Source of the DNA: Metellina segmentata
Taxonomy: Eukaryota > Arthropoda > Arachnida > Araneae > Tetragnathidae
Assembly (NCBI GenBank): GCA_947359465.1
Contig: OX375876.1
Location: forward strand, 82,420,359-82,484,358
Direction: 5' to 3'
DNA length: 64,000 nucleotides
Position 1 is the first letter of the stretch, and every line of letters starts with the position of its first letter. Under the pieces are notes generated by a model. The model worked only from the letters and a program-made list of their open reading frames with translations. It was not told the DNA's origin and did no database searches. The position numbers were made by a program, and so were the translations under genes. Positions 1 through 10,789 of this stretch are shown in pieces.

Positions 1-67
1 GCTTGTTTCTTAAAATATACAACGCAGGTCTTTAGTTGTTATTTTTTTCCAACCACGATTTTTAGAG

Positions 68-70
<3 letters not shown>

Positions 71-112
<42 letters not shown>
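71..112. repeat. (AT)n microsatellite
   Basis: An uninterrupted run of about 21 AT units. The first 70 bases show nothing recognisable. Confidence 0.95.
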
Positions 113-117
<5 letters not shown>

Positions 118-119
118 TG

Positions 120-1014
120 CTACACTATGAAGGAATCCTCCGAATTAAATGAAATCAGCAGCAAATGTCAATTATAGGGTGTTATGCAAAGTAGTGAAGT
201 TTCAGAGCCACCACGCATATGTGGTGTGAGCAGCGCCCTCTGAACTGATGCTACAGGCGTATAAATAGAGAGTTGTAGCGGGACGTTGAAAATAGTGCAT
301 GGTTATTTTTTAGTGGCGAACGTTTAGTGAGACCTAAGTATGCATCCACGACGAAATAGGGTGAAATTTCAACAACTTGCGGAGTTTGACCGAGGGAGAA
401 TCATTAGCCTTCGTGAATGAGGATTTTCCTATCGCGCAATTGCAAGTCGTATGCAGCGGAACAGTTCCACAGTGATGCGAATTTGGAAACAGTGGTCCCA
501 CGAGCACCGGACAACTCAAAAACACTGGGAGTGGAAGACGGAAGGTGACGTTAGCGCGCGATTATAGACACCTGGTCCACATGGCGGTGAATGACCGTAC
601 GGCTTCCTCCAGGCAGTTGGCAGCAATTTGGTCTACTGCTGTATGTATACTATTGCCGTCTTCGTCAATTCGCCGACGTCTGCTGCACCGTGGACTGCGT
701 GCAAGGATTCCTTTATACAGGATCCCCATCACCCCAAATCATTGACGGCTGCATCTGCACTGGGCTCTAGAGCACAGACCCTGGCGGGCTGATTGACAAC
801 AAGTTGTCTTTTCTGACGAATCCCGCTTTAATTTGTGAAACCATGATGGCCGCATTCGTGTTAGACGCTATGCCGGTGAACGCTGCCTTCCAGAGTGCGT
901 TATCAAATATCATAGTGGCTGAATACCCGGAGTTATGGTCTCAGCTGCTACGAATTGAGGGTAATCTGAATAGCAACAGGTACGTCCTTGAAGTGCTAGA
1001 GCCCGAAGTTGTTC

Positions 1015-1016
<2 letters not shown>
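120..1016 (+). pseudogene. Decayed Tc1-like transposon, 3' truncated
   Basis: From the ATG at 340 the frame reads MHPRRNRVKFQQLAEFDRGR and then IISLRE before a stop. This is the N-terminal helix-turn-helix start of Tc1-like transposases. Later pieces in shifted frames keep the family landmarks: IPLYRIPITPNH before 745, HDGRIRVRRYAGERCLPE around 845-895 and LLRIEGNLNSNRYVLEVLEP up to 1,010. The coding sequence ends in a TA microsatellite, so the last part, with the third catalytic residue, is lost. Several stops and frameshifts make it dead. The 120-339 stretch is probably the left end. Confidence 0.85.

Positions 1017-1072
<56 letters not shown>
1017..1072. repeat. (TA)n microsatellite
   Basis: About 28 TA units join the broken Tc1-like element to the next repeat, which begins CTAGC at 1,073. 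It produces a spurious poly-YI tail in the reading frame that runs into it. Confidence 0.95.
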
Positions 1073-1073
<1 letters not shown>

Positions 1074-1600
1074 TAGCAAAATACCCGACCTTACTCGGTT
1101 TGAATTGGTTTACTCTAGATTGAAGAGATAATCAAAATATATAATGACTTACGTTTTTTGTAGAATAAAAATTTATTTTAACATCTTTCGCCATCTTTAT
1201 ATTTTCTACAACTTACTTTGGACACAAATCCTACACATGCATATCCATGCATATCCATTCATATAATACATTTCACATACATCGCACAATTGCTGTATGA
1301 CAAAGCTACAAAATGACGAAAGGTGATACTAAGGTTACTACTATAAAAGACGATTTATAGGAAGATTTGGAATTCCTTTTCTTAAGTACTTTTCATGTTC
1401 AACTCAATTAATTAAAATTACGATTTACGGCGAGTGCTCTCGCACTCGCAAAAAAATATAGTCAACAAAACAATATTTTTTTACTTGTGGCATTCTTGCC
1501 TCCGGTATGCGACATTGTGAAATTTTGCAATCTTCTCCTGTCATTATTACAACGAATTTTTTAATGTTGGAAAAAGTTCCAGTTTGGATTAATAAACATT

Positions 1601-1740
1601 ATTATTCTTTCAATAACGGCATTATTCTTTCAATAACGGCATTATTCTTTCAATAACGGCATTATTCTTTCAATAACGGCATTATTCTTTCAATAACGGC
1701 ATTATTCTTTCAATAACGGCATTATTCTTTCAATAATGGT
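1601..1740. repeat. 20-bp minisatellite, 7 units
   Basis: The unit ATTATTCTTTCAATAACGGC is repeated seven times head to tail. Six copies are identical and the last ends AATGGT. It lies inside the long interspersed repeat. There are no spacers, so it is not a CRISPR-like array. Confidence 0.97.
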
Positions 1741-2604
1741 ATTACACTTAAAATTTACTGAAAATTTATACTGACTTACCTAACATTTTTAAGTCTAATA
1801 CTTTGTGGTGCTGTTGCGTGTGATGAGAAGGAAAACACATTTATTAAAATAATAAATATTTGAAACATGAAACAGCGAAGCAAAACAAAATAAAAGATGT
1901 CGCAAAAAATTGTTCTAAAGATATTAATTTGTGATTCAATTTTATCTCTTGATCTCGCACAGTTGCCACAACTTACAACTAAAAGTGTACAAAATTTAGA
2001 AATGTGAAATTAATTCAGAGCGAAAGAACCAGAAAAAATATCACTGATCGCGTGATCTTGTTCATTCACGTTTCATTGAAAAATATCGTCTGTCCCAAAT
2101 ATTCTTAAATCGTTTTCATTGCGCAAAGAATAAAAATAAGACTCGAAATAAATGAAGTATCAGAGACGAAATTCCATAAAAAAAATAATTTTTTAAAGAA
2201 TAATTACTTTTTCAGCAGTACTGGTAAAGCAATCGAAGTAATCGTAATATTCAATAGACATTCCAATTTTTCCCAAACTACCAAATTATGGTTGATTTAA
2301 GTATACTTACTCAGGTGTTTTAGCATGAAACTCAACTAAATATAACAATAAAGAAATGTTTAATATTGCATTCACTAAACTAATAGATAATGTATAAAAT
2401 AAAATACAATGCAATAAAATATCTGGAATACAATTCATGTGATGTCTACACAAACACACTAACACAAAATCGAGCATAGAACAGAAAGACGGACAGACAG
2501 ACTTTCGCAACCAATGCCACTCACTAAATGAAGATAAGTACTCACTGTATGCAAATTTTCATGAAAATATCTTAAACCGCGTGGACGTGTATAGGGCACA
2601 ACAT

Positions 2605-2663
2605 ACAGACAGGCAGACAGACAGACAGACAGACAGACGGACGGACGGACGGACAGACAGACA
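2605..2663. repeat. (CAGA)n/(CGGA)n tetranucleotide run
   Basis: Tandem CAGA units change to CGGA units and back. The reading frames across it on both strands (TDRQ and SVCL repeats) are artefacts of the repeat. Confidence 0.95.
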
Positions 2664-2779
2664 CCAAACGAGAAAAAGACGGATTCGGCATCAGAAGGGT
2701 CCAAAACGGATAGAAAACTTGAAATGGGTCGAAAATATTGAATGTACAAACAAACACTCCATTCTTATTTATATAGATA

Positions 2780-4239
2780 TAATGTGCTCCCTGCTCGCCA
2801 ACCACCGCGGATTGCTCCATTTGGTTTGCTCCTCAAACCAACACTCCTTTCGCAGAGTCAATCTCCTGCGAAAGTGAAACCTCCGCCCTCTGCTCGCCTC
2901 CGTTCATTGACGTCACAGCGAGTTTCACCGAGGCTTTGATTTGAGCCTCGGTTTCATAAAGGCCGTTTGACTTTGGATCTCCGCGCGTCTGCGCGAGGAA
3001 CAATTTGTACACTATCTCAAAATTATATTTTTCATCACATCGAATTTATTTATGAACCAATTTCAAAAATAATTGTACCATCAGAAAGAGTACATTCTGA
3101 AGTTTCCTGAGATGTTTTCAAATTTTAAAACTAATGGTATTAAGATATAGATATGACTGTTAAAACGAAAATGTCCCGATTTTTCCAGAATTAAAAAAAA
3201 TATATCACACACACAGGAACCACACAAATTAAAATTTCTAAAAAAACTCAACGTGGTGCAAAAATTTACATTTGAAATACCCTAAACAAAATCATAACTG
3301 AAGACTAAAAATTTGTCTCTGTTGTTCACTCGCGTTAGAAATTTTGCTTTTGTCGACTTTAACACCTTATGCACCCTAAACTAATAGCCGCATTGGAATC
3401 TTTTTCATCTTATTCCCTGTACAACTTTGAATAAACCATGTTAGTTTCGTAATTTTCTTGCCTCCGTGTTCTCGAGAAACCGTCTAAGAATCGAGCGAAA
3501 AAAGCGAGTTTTCAATCCTTTTAATATAGAGACATCTACTTTGATGTTGTTATTTCGGATGGCCAATATTTAACACGTTCTCGTAATTCACCGCTTTTTC
3601 CGATTTCTAGTCTACCATTAATTATTATAAATTCATAAATCTATTATTATAGCTCCGATCTAATGTTAATATTTACTATTGCGAAATCTGTACACAGACA
3701 GACTCGCGTGTATTTAATTTCACATTTTGGTTTTCCTCTTCTTTGAAATTTTGCATTCCCATGCCTAATTAGCAACCTTAAAAAAAATTGATTAGTTTTT
3801 TTTACCTTATAGACAATTTTAATTCTTTAAATTTGTTTCCCAATTGTGAGAATCGTGCACCATAATTAAAAACTACATACCCAAAAAACTGGGATCTTTG
3901 CACTATGTTGAAACTTAATTTTTAAGTTGTATTAACTCAGTTTTCATATCTAAATCCGTAATAATATTGCAGGATGTCTAGTATATAAAGTGGACACCTT
4001 GCAAAAACACGAAATAAGTGTAGATCACAAATTTTCCGTAGAAGCCAGATCACTTGAAAGTAATGCGTGCCAAAAGTCTAAAATCCTCATGTGTGAAAGC
4101 TGAAGAGTCTTGTATCTGCCATGAAAATAATTTATTGATATTTATATTTATAGTGTCCTAAAAGATTTGGTGACTGATTTTGGCTGCTCAAACTTGGCAG
4201 GTCTAAATGTGAGCTCCAACATCAGCTATGAAAGCTATG
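2780..4239. other. Unannotated stretch, repeat-like
   Basis: A+T-rich DNA with no supported gene. A G+C-richer patch (2,790-3,000) with TCTGCTCGCC and TGACGTCA-like words looks like repeat or old LTR sequence, but I could not identify it. Confidence 0.4.
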
Positions 4240-6030
4240 ACTGTCAGGGATATGGAAGCTTCCTTAGTATCAGTGATTCAAGAGAAGATAATAAAACAGA
4301 TAAATGAAGCAAGGTGGTATTCCATCAACTTAACTTCAATAAACGTGAAGAACTACCCTTAAAGATGAAAGAGGAAGAATTCGCGACTCTCACATCAAGG
4401 ACGATGACTTCTTCAAAAATCCACCCAAGAAACGGAGGGCAAAAGCAATCGAAAACTCTCCTACCGTACCAATCGAGACCGCCAACAACTTCGCTGTATT
4501 GAATGATCAGACGTTAAACACTCGGCCCATTGAACTCATAATGATGAAATTCACAGAGGGTTACGCGACAAAGCTACAAGATATAAGATAAAAATTCGGA
4601 GACAGCATCAAATTCCAAATGGCAAAAGACTACATCAAAATACGAGTCCAAACCCCGACCCAACACCAGAATGTCACCAGCTTCCTGCAAGAGAACAAAA
4701 TTGAGTCCTGAAAGGCCTCCCTATCCCAACTTCAACTGCAGACATCACTCAAGATCTCCGATCATAGAGATTCCCGACAGTCAAAGTTTCGCAACTCCGA
4801 AGTACACGCACCAAGACAATCTAGAGTGCCTATATAATAAGAGTGGCAACAAGGGACCAAATTTGGCCCAATGCGCATGCGCGGCAGCAATTTTTCTACC
4901 AGAATCGTCTCAAAGAAGGTTGCTGGGCGAATTAATATATCATTTCAAGGAGAACAAAAAGCATATGATTGTTATAATATGGATACATTCTGTATAAATG
5001 AAGAAAAAAAACGGTCAATTACACGCGTAATTGATGAGATGGATTGCACAACGAGCTAACTAAGATTGCGGGAAACACCATGATGTTAAAAAAAAGTCTT
5101 CAAATTCATACTGACAAAACACTAAAATAATAATAAATAAACATTCTAGAACACGAAATGGAACATGAATAAGCTATATTTTCTTTTTAATTTAATATAC
5201 ACACGTTTTTCTCGAACACACAAAAAGTTCCCATGTTAAGTCTACGGGAGCTAGGTCTCTAAGCCAATCAGGGAGTGTTTCTCGTATGTCGTCACTCTTA
5301 TTATATAGGCACTCTAAGGCAATCTACCCACTCTTCCTTATCGAAATGACTAAGACTCCAGAAGCCCAGTCCATCCTCAACCTCATAGAATGTCTCTAAC
5401 TGTCCATAGTCATCGAAAAATACAGAACAAACCGACCTATTCAATGTTACAATTGTAACGGATTTGATCACAGCGCAAGAAACTGCATGATGTCCCCAAG
5501 GTGACTGAAATGCGGTGAACAACACCCGACAAGAGGATCCAAAGCCCCCAGATTGGAAGTTCCCAAGTGCATCAACTGCCAAGAAACAGGACACATAGCA
5601 TCCTGGAAGGGATCCAAGCTATTCCCAAAACCAAAATTCAAGACACTCCCCACCAGAATTTGACTAGGGATCTCTTTTGCAAATGCCGTAAAATCAACAC
5701 AAGTCCACAAGTTCCCGCCCACAGCAAAGACCTCCCCCCTAGAAGCCCATTGGAGGGCAGTTCCGAATTCGTCGAACTATTTAAAGTCATCAGAGACATT
5801 TTTCGTTGAGCTGGAGGCATCTCCGCAGTTATGAAGCAGGTCCGCAGAGACGCCACGCCCATGGAGAAAGCAGCCATACTCATCGTAATCCTCAGCTCTC
5901 AGTTTCAACTGAGAAGCCCAGCAGCTCCCGCAAACCAGAAAACGCCATTCATCAAGAAACTTACTGTTAATACTGGAGATGAAGGCCGCTACGCGACCAT
6001 GTACCCCATAACATCAACTACTTGACTTGA
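4240..6030 (+). pseudogene. Jockey-like LINE ORF1 (nucleic acid binding), split by a MITE
   Basis: Broken coding sequence of a non-LTR retrotransposon ORF1 (Gag-like RNA-binding protein). The 5' part runs to 4,822 (FAVLNDQTLNTRPIELIMMK at about 4,480-4,550) and the 3' part resumes at 5,326. The 3' part holds zinc knuckles: CYNCNGFDHSARNC, then KCGEQHPTRG with a damaged first cysteine, and CINCQETGHIASWKG. The end (about 5,770-5,900) has FVELFKVIRDIF and GGISAVMKQVRRDATPMEKA, as in spider jockey ORF1 tails. Multiple stops and frameshifts show it is dead. No reverse transcriptase follows. Confidence 0.75.
4823..5315. mobile_element. 493-bp MITE with perfect 23-bp inverted ends
   Basis: Both ends read AGAGTGCCTATATAATAAG inward, with 23 identical bases in total. 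It is flanked by AAGACAATCT (4,813-4,822) and AAGGCAATCT (5,316-5,325), a 10-bp target duplication with one mismatch. Removing it rejoins the jockey ORF1. A 9-10 bp duplication suggests a Mutator-like origin. The inside holds GCGCATGCGCGG (4,874-4,885) and CCAATCAG (5,263-5,270). No transposase is seen, so it needs help from another element to move. Confidence 0.85.
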
Positions 6031-6611
6031 CTTGAAGTCCTCATTGTTGATAGCAAAGGTTCAGAAAATTCTTGCGATTTTTGTACTGTGCAGCTGAACC
6101 ATCGGAAAAATAGTTCAGCTTTTGCAAATCTATTGATTTGGCAAATAATTTCTCAGACATAGGATTAACTTTATGGACTATTAACTTTTCTGTAAAGCGT
6201 TAACACCAAATTTGAAGATGGGAAGGGAGTTTGTGAGATGGAGTAGGGGGTAAGGTAAAAAGATTTGCCACCAAAGCCAACCTCCAAAATCCATTAGAAA
6301 TAATCCTTTACTAATTTCAAGTGCTAAAAGAAGAAAAAACAAATTGTTCCTTGAGTGTAAAGTAAGTTGAATTTGTTGTTTAAATAAAATAGGGGAAAAT
6401 GAAATTTAAATAAAATAGTTATTTAAGATATTAATTTTTATTTAGGGTAACGTAACGAATTTTCACATGTCTCAATTCAGATAAAAAATTATTTTAATAT
6501 GACACCATTGGAATACCATCATGAAACTTTGTACACAACTTACTATTTAGGTTTAGGGTAAAATATAATTTTTTCATCAAAATTAAAAATTCCGATTTTT
6601 TTTGTATTTAA
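6031..6611. other. A+T-rich stretch, nothing recognised
   Basis: No gene, repeat boundary or RNA gene could be supported here. Confidence 0.4.
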
Positions 6612-7743
6612 GGCTACACAATACCTTAAAAATGACAAAAATGTCGATTTTTTTTTGTATTTTTCGATGGCCCATACAGTTGGGAAGCGTGCCTCAAAAT
6701 TCTAGATCTGATATCCAATTAGTTTTAAAGATATTTGAAGTTTTCTGAGTGTTGTCAGTGTCAAAATTGGACAGCATAGAGGAGGGGGCTGTTTTGTTGT
6801 AGTTTTACATTCTTACAATTAAAAATATTTTTGAATAAAATCAATTCCTTTGGTGAAATGGCTATTATCTTCAACTTTCACTACTAAAATCGTATCTGTT
6901 AGTTTATGTTCTGCGTTCTCTTCTGATTCTCATTACTAGCTAACCAATATTGATAAAAATGTCTTTTTCAAAACCAATATTTAGTTACGATTGTTATATA
7001 TAATATATTATAATCAAAATTTGGTAAATATTTCTTATGAAAATATTTAGTTAAGATTAAGATAAATGATTTGTCGCTGCCGTAACAAATGTTTTTCATC
7101 ATTTGAAAATATAATATTTTGAATTAAAAAATATATTCAATCAAATTAAGTTAAATTAGTGTTTTACTGCATTTTATAAGTTGGTAAATAACATATTAAA
7201 AAATTAGAGCTCTACAAGCATTATTAGTTTTTGTTTTATGACTTCAAAAACTTAAAATGCATTTTGGACAGACTTTTATTTTTGTGGATGCAAGTGTTTT
7301 CAATTCCCTAAGGCTTTTTTTCTGTACAAGATACAGTCTAGAAGTTTTTGTAGATACTTTCATATATATATATGTACTATAAAAGTTAGTATGGATTTAG
7401 GTCTGAGAGTTCTAGTAATCTTTTAAAAAAATGTTAAAGGTAATATTTTTAGAATTTTCATGTTTTTTTCAGGTTTAGCAACAATAATAATTATTAAAAT
7501 TCAACAATGAGACTGACTTTTGTTCCCAATTATCCAAGAAATATAAATCACTTGAAATATTAAAAATTGACACTTTATAAAAGTTTAAAAAACTTCTAAA
7601 ATTTCAATATTTTAAAATAATGGTCCTTGCTAAATTGACTTTTTTTTTATTGGATTCAATTTAATAATATAAGCTGAAAAAAGTCATTAATTATTTTTAA
7701 TGTTACTGTCTGTAGAATTTTTTTTAAAGGGTACTGTGTAGCC
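6612..7743. mobile_element. TTAA-flanked non-autonomous element, 1.13 kb
   Basis: The left end GGCTACACAATACC and right end GGTACTGTGTAGCC form inverted repeats that match except for one position. Each is directly flanked by TTAA (6,608-6,611 and 7,744-7,747), the target duplication of piggyBac- and Kolobok-type transposons. The inside is A+T-rich, with no coding frame. The superfamily is inferred from the TTAA site only. Confidence 0.75.
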
Positions 7744-7950
7744 TTAAAAATATATAAAGTGATGTGGTACACTCAAGCTATATGTCAAATTAAAGCCCCT
7801 GTAATTCTTTAGAGAATGGTACAGATTTGAGCTTTCTAGTACAAACGGTTCTTGAGTTACGTGCTTTTAAATATATCAAAACGTTCCTAAAAACTAGTGT
7901 TTTTGAATTTTTCAAAAATTTATAACTCAAAAACGAAAAGTCTAAAAAAA

Positions 7951-8490
7951 TTAAACAATTGTATTTTTGATCATATTGATGAGAAGAACACAATCACTAA
8001 ATATGATACATTTTGAAAACGTCAAGGTTTGAAATAATTTTTTTATTGGTTGATTTGATATGGAATGACCCACATACCATACATTTTCAAGAACTAAATG
8101 AAGAATAGTTCCATCCACAAATGATGCAACTTCAATTATTCCTTGACCCAAAACTTTAGCTTCTTGTTCATTTGCTGAAATTACTTTTACAGAGTGTTCA
8201 AATTCACTATAAGGTTTTGAAAAATTGATTTTGGTTAGAGTAATATGTCTTGTGGCACCATTATCAAAGTTCCAGTTTTCTCTGTCATCACTTTCTGTAA
8301 CAAATGCATGATCATCTATTGATTGCACGAAGACATTTACTTCCCTTGAGATCTCTGTCCTTGTATTATTTTTATAAAATTATTTGTTTTGGTGTCTCTC
8401 TTTTTTGGTCTTCCATCAGCAATCCGTTTATAACAATCTTTAATCCAATGGCCTTTCTTCTTACAATAATTGTAACAACTGCACGTTGAA
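7951..8490 (-). pseudogene. Copia-type retrotransposon gag/protease fragment
   Basis: On the - strand a zinc knuckle (CYNYCKKKGHWIKDC, about 8,430-8,475) is followed, after a frameshift, by WNFDNGATRHIT, equivalent to the WIFDSGATSHMT aspartic protease site of Ty1/Copia polyproteins. LVLENVWYVGHSISN then fits the protease end. The active-site serine is N here and the first zinc spacing is C-x3-C instead of C-x2-C. Integrase, reverse transcriptase and LTRs are absent. Confidence 0.8.
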
Positions 8491-8838
8491 ACGATAAAAA
8501 AAGAAGTGGTGGATAAAGCGTGGTTATCGCTTATCGTTAAACCAGAAAAAAAAAAAATCTAAACCAATAAGAGCACGTTTAATTTCTCTTCAAAGCACGT
8601 TTAATTCCAATCAGATAACGTCTTCAGTTCTAAACTTCTAAATAGGGTTGCCTTAAAAACAGCATAAATTGAAGGTTGCCACTTTGGCAAGTAATCGTCC
8701 ACTGTCCCGTTTGCTACCACTCCAACGAGTATAGTTGTATCGCTCATTTACATTAAAAAAATATAACAATATATTATTGAAGAAATAACACTTAATTAAC
8801 AATCACTGTTAGATGAGCAGTGTTGTCTCATCTTTCCT
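8491..8838. other. Unannotated stretch before the SINE cluster
   Basis: No gene is seen. It holds a short poly-A run (8,546-8,558) and the repeated word AGCACGTTTAAT. Confidence 0.35.
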
Positions 8839-9075
8839 ATCGGGTTTGTTGTTGGGTTGGTGTGGAAGTTCGGAGAGTGGGGTGCCAGCTCAGGCGAGGC
8901 CAACGAAAAGGCGTTGACCTCGGCTCAGGTGTTGCTTCGTCATTTGACCGTGGTTCAAAATTACTAGGTGTTGTCCTCGGATCTTTCCCTTAAAGGACTG
9001 ATCCCGGTCCGTCGTCAATAGCCCGTTGTGTTGCTCTAGTACGACGTTAATTAAAATTAGCATTACCCTCCGGGT
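8839..9075 (+). repeat. SINE copy lacking its tRNA-like head
   Basis: The body and tail (GGAGAGTGGGGTGCCAGCTC to CGACGTTAATTAAAATTAGC) match the complete copies at 9,089-9,424 and 19,320-19,655. It carries an extra 28-bp hairpin (8,895-8,922) between two copies of GCTCAGG. Confidence 0.85.
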
Positions 9076-9088
9076 TTGTCGTATGCCG

Positions 9089-9424
9089 ACCAACCGGTAT
9101 AGTGGTTAAGGTGTTAGCCTCTAGATCGGAAGGTTCCTGGTTCGAATCCGGGTCCGGGCATGGATGTTTGTAAACGTATGGTGTAGAGGCGGCTGGTGCA
9201 CCTTAAATCTGTCGTGGCCGAAAGTCCTCACGTTGGGTTGGCGTGGAAGTTTGGAGAGTGGGGTGCCAGCTCAGGTGTTGCTTCGTCATCTGACCGTGGT
9301 TCAAAATTACGAGGTGTTGTCCTCGAATCTTTCCCTTAAGGGACTGATTCCGGACCGTCGTCAATAGCCCGTTGTGTTGCTCTAGTATGACGTTAACTAA
9401 AATTACCATTACCATTACCATTAC
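9089..9424 (+). repeat. tRNA-derived SINE, complete copy
   Basis: The first 75 bp form a tRNA-like head with an A-box-like region (TATAGTGGTTAAGGTGTTAG) and a B box (GGTTCGAATCC), the internal RNA polymerase III promoter. A unique body follows, with a tail of ATTACC repeats (9,404-9,424). The head is not a working tRNA gene: the acceptor arms do not pair well and no proper anticodon loop is formed. Confidence 0.9.
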
Positions 9425-9601
9425 CGGGTTTGTCGTCATCTGACCGTGGTGCAAAATTACGATTTGTCTTCTGATCTTTCCCGTTGGGATTGACCTTGGA
9501 CCCTCATAAATAGCCTATTATATTGCCTTAGTATGACGTATATTGAAATACCTACCTACCCTTCGGGTTTGATCCTGGACCGTCGTCAGTGTCATCAGTA
9601 G
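9425..9601 (+). repeat. Diverged SINE body fragment
   Basis: GTCGTCATCTGACCGTGGTG, ATCTTTCCCGTTGGGATTGA and TAGTATGACGT repeat the SINE body in degraded form directly after the complete copy. It ends where the inverted promoter copy begins. Confidence 0.75.
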
Positions 9602-9605
9602 CTTG

Positions 9606-9771
9606 TTGAAAACACAAGAGTCTTACCGCAACTCTATCCCGTGGAACCATTTTTAAACTACGCATGCGCAAACTGTTTAAGTATATGGAAGGTGTGGCTT
9701 ATCTGACGGGAGGGACTAGAACTAGATTTCAATTACTCTGATTTCGAGAGTATGTGAGTATAGAAGCATGA
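9606..9771 (-). repeat. Inverted copy of the DOCK promoter-like segment
   Basis: Read on the - strand, this segment repeats 17,140-17,286. The best part (9,606-9,702) is about 90% identical by eye and includes the GCATGCGC palindrome and the GTTGCGGTAAGA splice-like site. A second shared block holds TTCGAGAGTATG (9,751-9,762). On the + strand the copy is followed at 9,834 by GAAGTGG|gtaagtac, another donor-like site. The two copies flank 7.4 kb of repeat-rich DNA without a recognised host gene. Confidence 0.75.
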
Positions 9772-9775
9772 GCGG

Positions 9776-10780
9776 GAAAAAAAAAAATTCCTAGCGGTTT
9801 TTGTTTATACTTTTTTAGGTTAAGTTCTGAAGTGGGTAAGTACAGACAATACAGCAGTATTTTCTTTTCCGAGAACTTTTTAGGGTTAGATCAGCTAAAA
9901 CTGAAGTAAATATTTTAAACTGAAGAACAGCGAGCGGATTTGTTTCTTATAATTGCGCGTATCAGCGAAAGTTATCTACAAGAGCAGTGTTGCAGTTGGC
10001 TTGTAATGTTACTTAAGTATTACGTTTCTGAATTACTTCTACTACTCTTATAAATGATAGAATTAGTCTTCTCTTACAAAGTTTCTTTTTGATTATTATA
10101 ACGGTTGTTTCTTTCATTTATTGTTTATTTCATGTTAAAAAGTATTTCAAAAATTTAAATGATTCTAAAATCTAGGAAATTCTCTAAAACTTATTCAAGT
10201 GTTTTATCATTTGTATGGTGCGTATTTTCTAACGTTTCAGTTGTTGTCATTATGAACTTTTGTGTTTCTCTAATTTCTTGTTTATTATCATTTATTTTAA
10301 AAATTAACTCTTCTAAAATTAAATGGATTCTAATATTTAGTAGTTTTGTAAAACTTTTGAAATAGTTGCAAGTGGCCTATCCTGTGTATATTGTTTTCAA
10401 AATATTTCCCTCATAACAATCTCAAGAGACCTCTCATTGCATACTTGCCAACTTTAAAAATTGCATCAGTGAAACTTTTGCACCCCTGAATGCCCCTTGC
10501 CATAAACACAACATTAATACATGAATTAATGTGTATTAGAAATATCCGTATGTCACAATAACTAGTATTATTTGTGTTTAAAAATGCATAGGTAAAAATT
10601 CACATTTTTATCAACTGCAGAAACTTTGCAAAGCAGTAGTGTTTTAATACCAAACTATATACATCCACTATAATCCGTAAAAGTTGGTAAGTATGTGCCA
10701 GGGAAGTGACATGTCGTATATCTCAAAAGACATCCTGTGTTAATTTCTACAGATGTTGGAACCTGCATCTTGATCCAAAG
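9776..10780. other. A+T-rich stretch, no gene recognised
   Basis: It follows the inverted promoter-like copy. A donor-like site gtaagtac at 9,834 is the only signal. No coding exon could be supported. Confidence 0.35.
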
Positions 10781-10789
10781 ATCTTTCTG

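Larger units (their letters stand above)
1073..2779 (+). repeat. Interspersed repeat of the CTAGC...TATATAGAT family, long copy
   Basis: It starts CTAGCAAAATACCCGACCTT and ends with a CAGA/CGGA tetranucleotide run and TTCTTATTTATATAGAT. The same start (CTAGC..CCCGGC) and end are seen at 48,545-50,515 and 56,693-57,450, and in reverse at 29,165-29,517 and 54,935-55,285. No reading frame encodes a recognisable protein. The class (LINE tail or Helitron-like) is not decided by this sequence. Confidence 0.55.

Noticed and set aside
804..1076. 90-residue protein ending in poly-YI
   Set aside because: It is part of a broken Tc1-like transposase running into a TA microsatellite.
1601..1740. CRISPR-like array
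   Set aside because: The units follow each other without spacers and the window is from an animal genome. It is a minisatellite.
2459..2877. Three overlapping protein frames of about 80-98 residues
   Set aside because: They are made by the CAGA/CGGA repeat read in different frames and strands.
9089..9165. Functional tRNA gene
   Set aside because: The A and B boxes are present, but the arms pair poorly and the sequence continues into a body and tail shared by several copies. It is the head of a SINE.
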